Assembly: GCA_030635835.1 (NCBI GenBank)
Contig: DAOVYB010000054.1
Coordinates: 1 to 8,539, forward strand
Direction: 5' to 3'
DNA length: 8,539 bases
DNA from: Gammaproteobacteria bacterium
Lineage (GTDB): Bacteria; Pseudomonadota; Gammaproteobacteria; UBA6429
Made by a program: the position numbers and the translations under genes. A model generated the notes under the pieces. The model did not search any database and had not been told where the DNA came from. It saw only the letters and a program-made list of their open reading frames with translations. Shown piece after piece: positions 6,566-8,539 of the stretch. How positions within the stretch are numbered: position 1 is the stretch's first letter; the number at the start of each line of letters is the position of its first letter.

Positions 6566-7981
6566 CTAAACCGTATCTTCCATATTTAATTCTTTAATTT
6601 TGCGCGTTAATGTATTACGTCCACAACCTAATAAGCGTGCTGCATCCTGACGTCGTCCACCTGCACTTCGCAATGCGGTTTGAATCATCACACGTTCAAA
6701 CTCAGGCGTCGCTTTATCAAATAAATCTGTTTCACCATTAGCCAATTGTTGTTCTGCCCAGTATTGCAAAACCTTCACCCAGTCATCACTTAACTGTAAC
6801 TTCGATTCTTTATTTAATAACTCTGGTGGTAAATCATCTAAATGAACTTCCTGACCCGGCGCCATCACGGTTAACCAGCGGCAAGTGTTTTGTAACTGTC
6901 TGACATTACCACGCCATTCAAGCTTACGTAAAAATTCTAACGTATCCTCATCCAGTGTTTTTGTTTCCATGTTTAATTCAGTTGCTGCAGCTTGCAAAAA
7001 ATGACGTGCTAATAAACCAATATCTTCACTTCGTTCACGTAATGCAGGTATATGAATACGAATAACATTCAGGCGGTGAAATAAATCTTCACGGAACTCA
7101 CCTTTCTCTACCCGTTCTTCAAGATTTTGATGTGTTGCAGCAACAATACGAACATCAACTTTAACCGGACTATGGCCACCGACCCGATAAAACTCACCAT
7201 CTGCCAGCACACGTAATAATCGCGTTTGTAATTCCGCTGGCATATCACCAATTTCATCCAGGAATAAAGTCCCGCCATCAGCTTGTTCAAAACGGCCTTT
7301 ACGCATGGCTTGTGCACCGGTAAATGCACCCTTCTCATGACCAAATAATTCAGACTCCAATAAATCACGGGGAATTGCTGCCATATTTAATGCAATAAAG
7401 GCATTTTCTGCTCGTGGGCTGTGTCGATGTAATGCTTCAGCAACCAGTTCTTTACCGGTACCCGATTCACCATTAATGAGTACCGTTATATTTGAACGCG
7501 ATAGACGACCTATTGCACGAAACACTTCCTGCATTGATGCAGCTTCACCAATAATCTCTGTTTCCTCTAAAGGTTCGACTTTGTTATCTTTTGATATTTC
7601 ACGATGGTGTTTTACAGCACGACGTGTGAGTTCAACCGCTTCATCAATATCAAACGGTTTAGGCAGGTATTCAAACGCTCCACCCTGATACGCTGACACT
7701 GCACTATCCAAATCTGAATGTGCAGTAATAATAATGATTGGCATATCAGGATTAGTGGCATGTATTTTATCTAACATGGTTAAACCATCCATGCCTGGCA
7801 TGCGCACATCACTTATAATTGCATCCGGTTGTGTACGCTCTAATGCTCGTATAACACTTGTTGCTTCTTCAAAGGTACGCACTTCCATATTGGCATTGCT
7901 TAATGCTTTTTCTAATACCCAGCGTATAGAACGATCATCATCAACAACCCAAATCGTTTCCTTTTTTGTATTAACACTCAT
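6566..7981 (-). CDS. glnG: Nitrogen regulation response regulator NtrC (NR(I))
   Basis: This 471-residue sigma-54-dependent activator is close to the 469 residues of the E. coli protein. Phosphorylated by GlnL/NtrB under nitrogen limitation, it oligomerises at enhancers and uses ATP hydrolysis to open sigma-54 RNA polymerase promoters such as that of glnA. The receiver domain (about 8-125) has the acidic pocket D14-D16, phospho-acceptor D58, T86 and K108. IRWVLE, AHSDLD and [11 protein letters not shown] are NtrC-type. The AAA+ domain has Walker A GESGTGKE (171-178), the sigma-54 contact loop GAFTGA (218-223) and Walker B TLFLDE (238-243). A Fis-type helix-turn-helix ends the protein (about 441-465, [20 protein letters not shown]). 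All key residues are present. Its Shine-Dalgarno AAAGG (7993-7997, - strand), 11 bases from the ATG, overlaps the glnL stop codon, so the two genes are surely co-transcribed and probably coupled in translation. Confidence 0.96.
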   Translation of the reverse strand: MSVNTKKETIWVVDDDRSIRWVLEKALSNANMEVRTFEEATSVIRALERTQPDAIISDVRMPGMDGLTMLDKIHATNPDMPIIIITAHSDLDSAVSAYQGGAFEYLPKPFDIDEAVELTRRAVKHHREISKDNKVEPLEETEIIGEAASMQEVFRAIGRLSRSNITVLINGESGTGKELVAEALHRHSPRAENAFIALNMAAIPRDLLESELFGHEKGAFTGAQAMRKGRFEQADGGTLFLDEIGDMPAELQTRLLRVLADGEFYRVGGHSPVKVDVRIVAATHQNLEERVEKGEFREDLFHRLNVIRIHIPALRERSEDIGLLARHFLQAAATELNMETKTLDEDTLEFLRKLEWRGNVRQLQNTCRWLTVMAPGQEVHLDDLPPELLNKESKLQLSDDWVKVLQYWAEQQLANGETDLFDKATPEFERVMIQTALRSAGGRRQDAARLLGCGRNTLTRKIKELNMEDTV

Positions 7982-7995
7982 ACTTTTAATTACCT

Positions 7996-8539
7996 TTAAT
8001 TAATAGGTAAGATCACAGAGAATACCGTTCGACCTGGTTCACTCTGACACTCAATCAATCCATCATGCTGCTGAATAAGCGATTGCGATATCGATAAACC
8101 TAAACCACTTCCCTCTGCCCGACCAGTTACCATAGGAAAAAATATCTTTTCCCGTATATCTTCTGGTATACCCGGACCATCATCAATTACCTCTATACAT
8201 GCAACTAACTTATGCCGCTGCAAACCAATCGTATACTTTCTAACTACACGTGTTTTTAATGTGATGTTGCCTTTGCCAGCTAATGCTTCACAAGCATTAC
8301 GTGTAATATTTAATAGTGCTTGTATCAACATGTCGTGATCTGCTTTCACATCCGGAACACTCGGATCATAGTCACGATGAATTTGTATCGTATCTTTAAC
8401 TTCAATTTTTATTAAACTTCTAACTAACTCTAATACCTCATGAATGTTTACATCTTTTAATTTTGGTAAGCCTGCTGGGCCAAGAATACGATTCACTAAT
8501 GCTTGTAACCTGTCAGCTTCACTAATAATAACCTGTGTA
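7996..8539 (-). CDS. glnL: Nitrogen regulation sensor kinase NtrB (NR(II)), C-terminal part (partial)
   Basis: The frame stays open to the right edge, so this is the C-terminal part (about 181 codons) of a longer gene; the GTG near 8496 is internal, not a start. The residues before it (QVIISEADRLQALVNRILGP) match the end of the dimerisation region of GlnL. GlnL phosphorylates or dephosphorylates NtrC according to the state of PII. Visible is the HATPase_c domain: an N box (LLNITRNACEAL), G1 (DDGPGIPEDI), an F box (KIFFPMVTGRAEGSG) and G2 (GSGLGLSISQSL), followed by GRTVFSVILPIN. The PAS domain and the phospho-accepting His lie outside the window. The gene ends 14 bases before glnG on the same strand, the usual order. 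No promoter for the pair is in the window. Confidence 0.94.
   Translation of the reverse strand, partial: TQVIISEADRLQALVNRILGPAGLPKLKDVNIHEVLELVRSLIKIEVKDTIQIHRDYDPSVPDVKADHDMLIQALLNITRNACEALAGKGNITLKTRVVRKYTIGLQRHKLVACIEVIDDGPGIPEDIREKIFFPMVTGRAEGSGLGLSISQSLIQQHDGLIECQSEPGRTVFSVILPIN

Noticed and set aside
7108..7368. Open frame of 86 codons on the - strand within glnG
   Set aside because: It lies in another frame of the well-supported glnG gene, has no ribosome binding site, and its product shows no recognisable features.
7734..8003. Open frame of 89 codons on the + strand opposite the start of glnG
   Set aside because: It is antisense to conserved receiver-domain codons; the frame is a by-product of glnG codon usage.

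Overview
The window looks like chromosomal DNA from a gammaproteobacterium of moderate to low G+C. Two landmarks support this. One is the 3' end of an MSHA (mannose-sensitive haemagglutinin) type IV pilus locus: mshO tail, mshP and mshQ. The other is a glnL-glnG (ntrB-ntrC) pair whose receiver domain reads very much like the enterobacterial NtrC. I cannot name a genus from the sequence alone.

Layout. Bases 1-208 hold the end of mshO, a minor pseudopilin. mshP (198-587) overlaps it. A large membrane protein of the O-antigen ligase / Wzy_C superfamily with a C-terminal TPR tail (584-2524) follows and overlaps the mshP stop codon in a TTGA arrangement. A perfect 14-bp inverted repeat (2511-2549) sits across the end of that gene. 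Next is mshQ (2624-6256), a secreted 1210-residue protein with a signal peptide, two tandem copies of a roughly 260-residue unit and a C-terminal MshQ-type (DUF6701) region. All of these lie on the + strand.

The 309-base convergent intergenic region (6257-6565) has no gene. It carries a REP/BIME-like palindromic element (6266-6348) and a second, G+C-richer inverted-repeat structure (6418-6482). On the - strand, glnG (6566-7981) is preceded by the 3' part of glnL (7996-8539, running off the window); 14 bases separate the two.

How the genes fit together. MshO and MshP are expected to join the pilin MshA in an inner-membrane-anchored pseudopilus assembly. MshQ is the large exported protein normally encoded last in msh loci, and its exact role is not established. 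The Wzy_C protein between mshP and mshQ is the most interesting element: its position suggests a dedicated transferase that glycosylates the MSHA pilin or another exported Msh protein. This is inference from position and family, not proof. GlnL and GlnG form the nitrogen-limitation two-component system and are functionally unrelated to the pilus genes.
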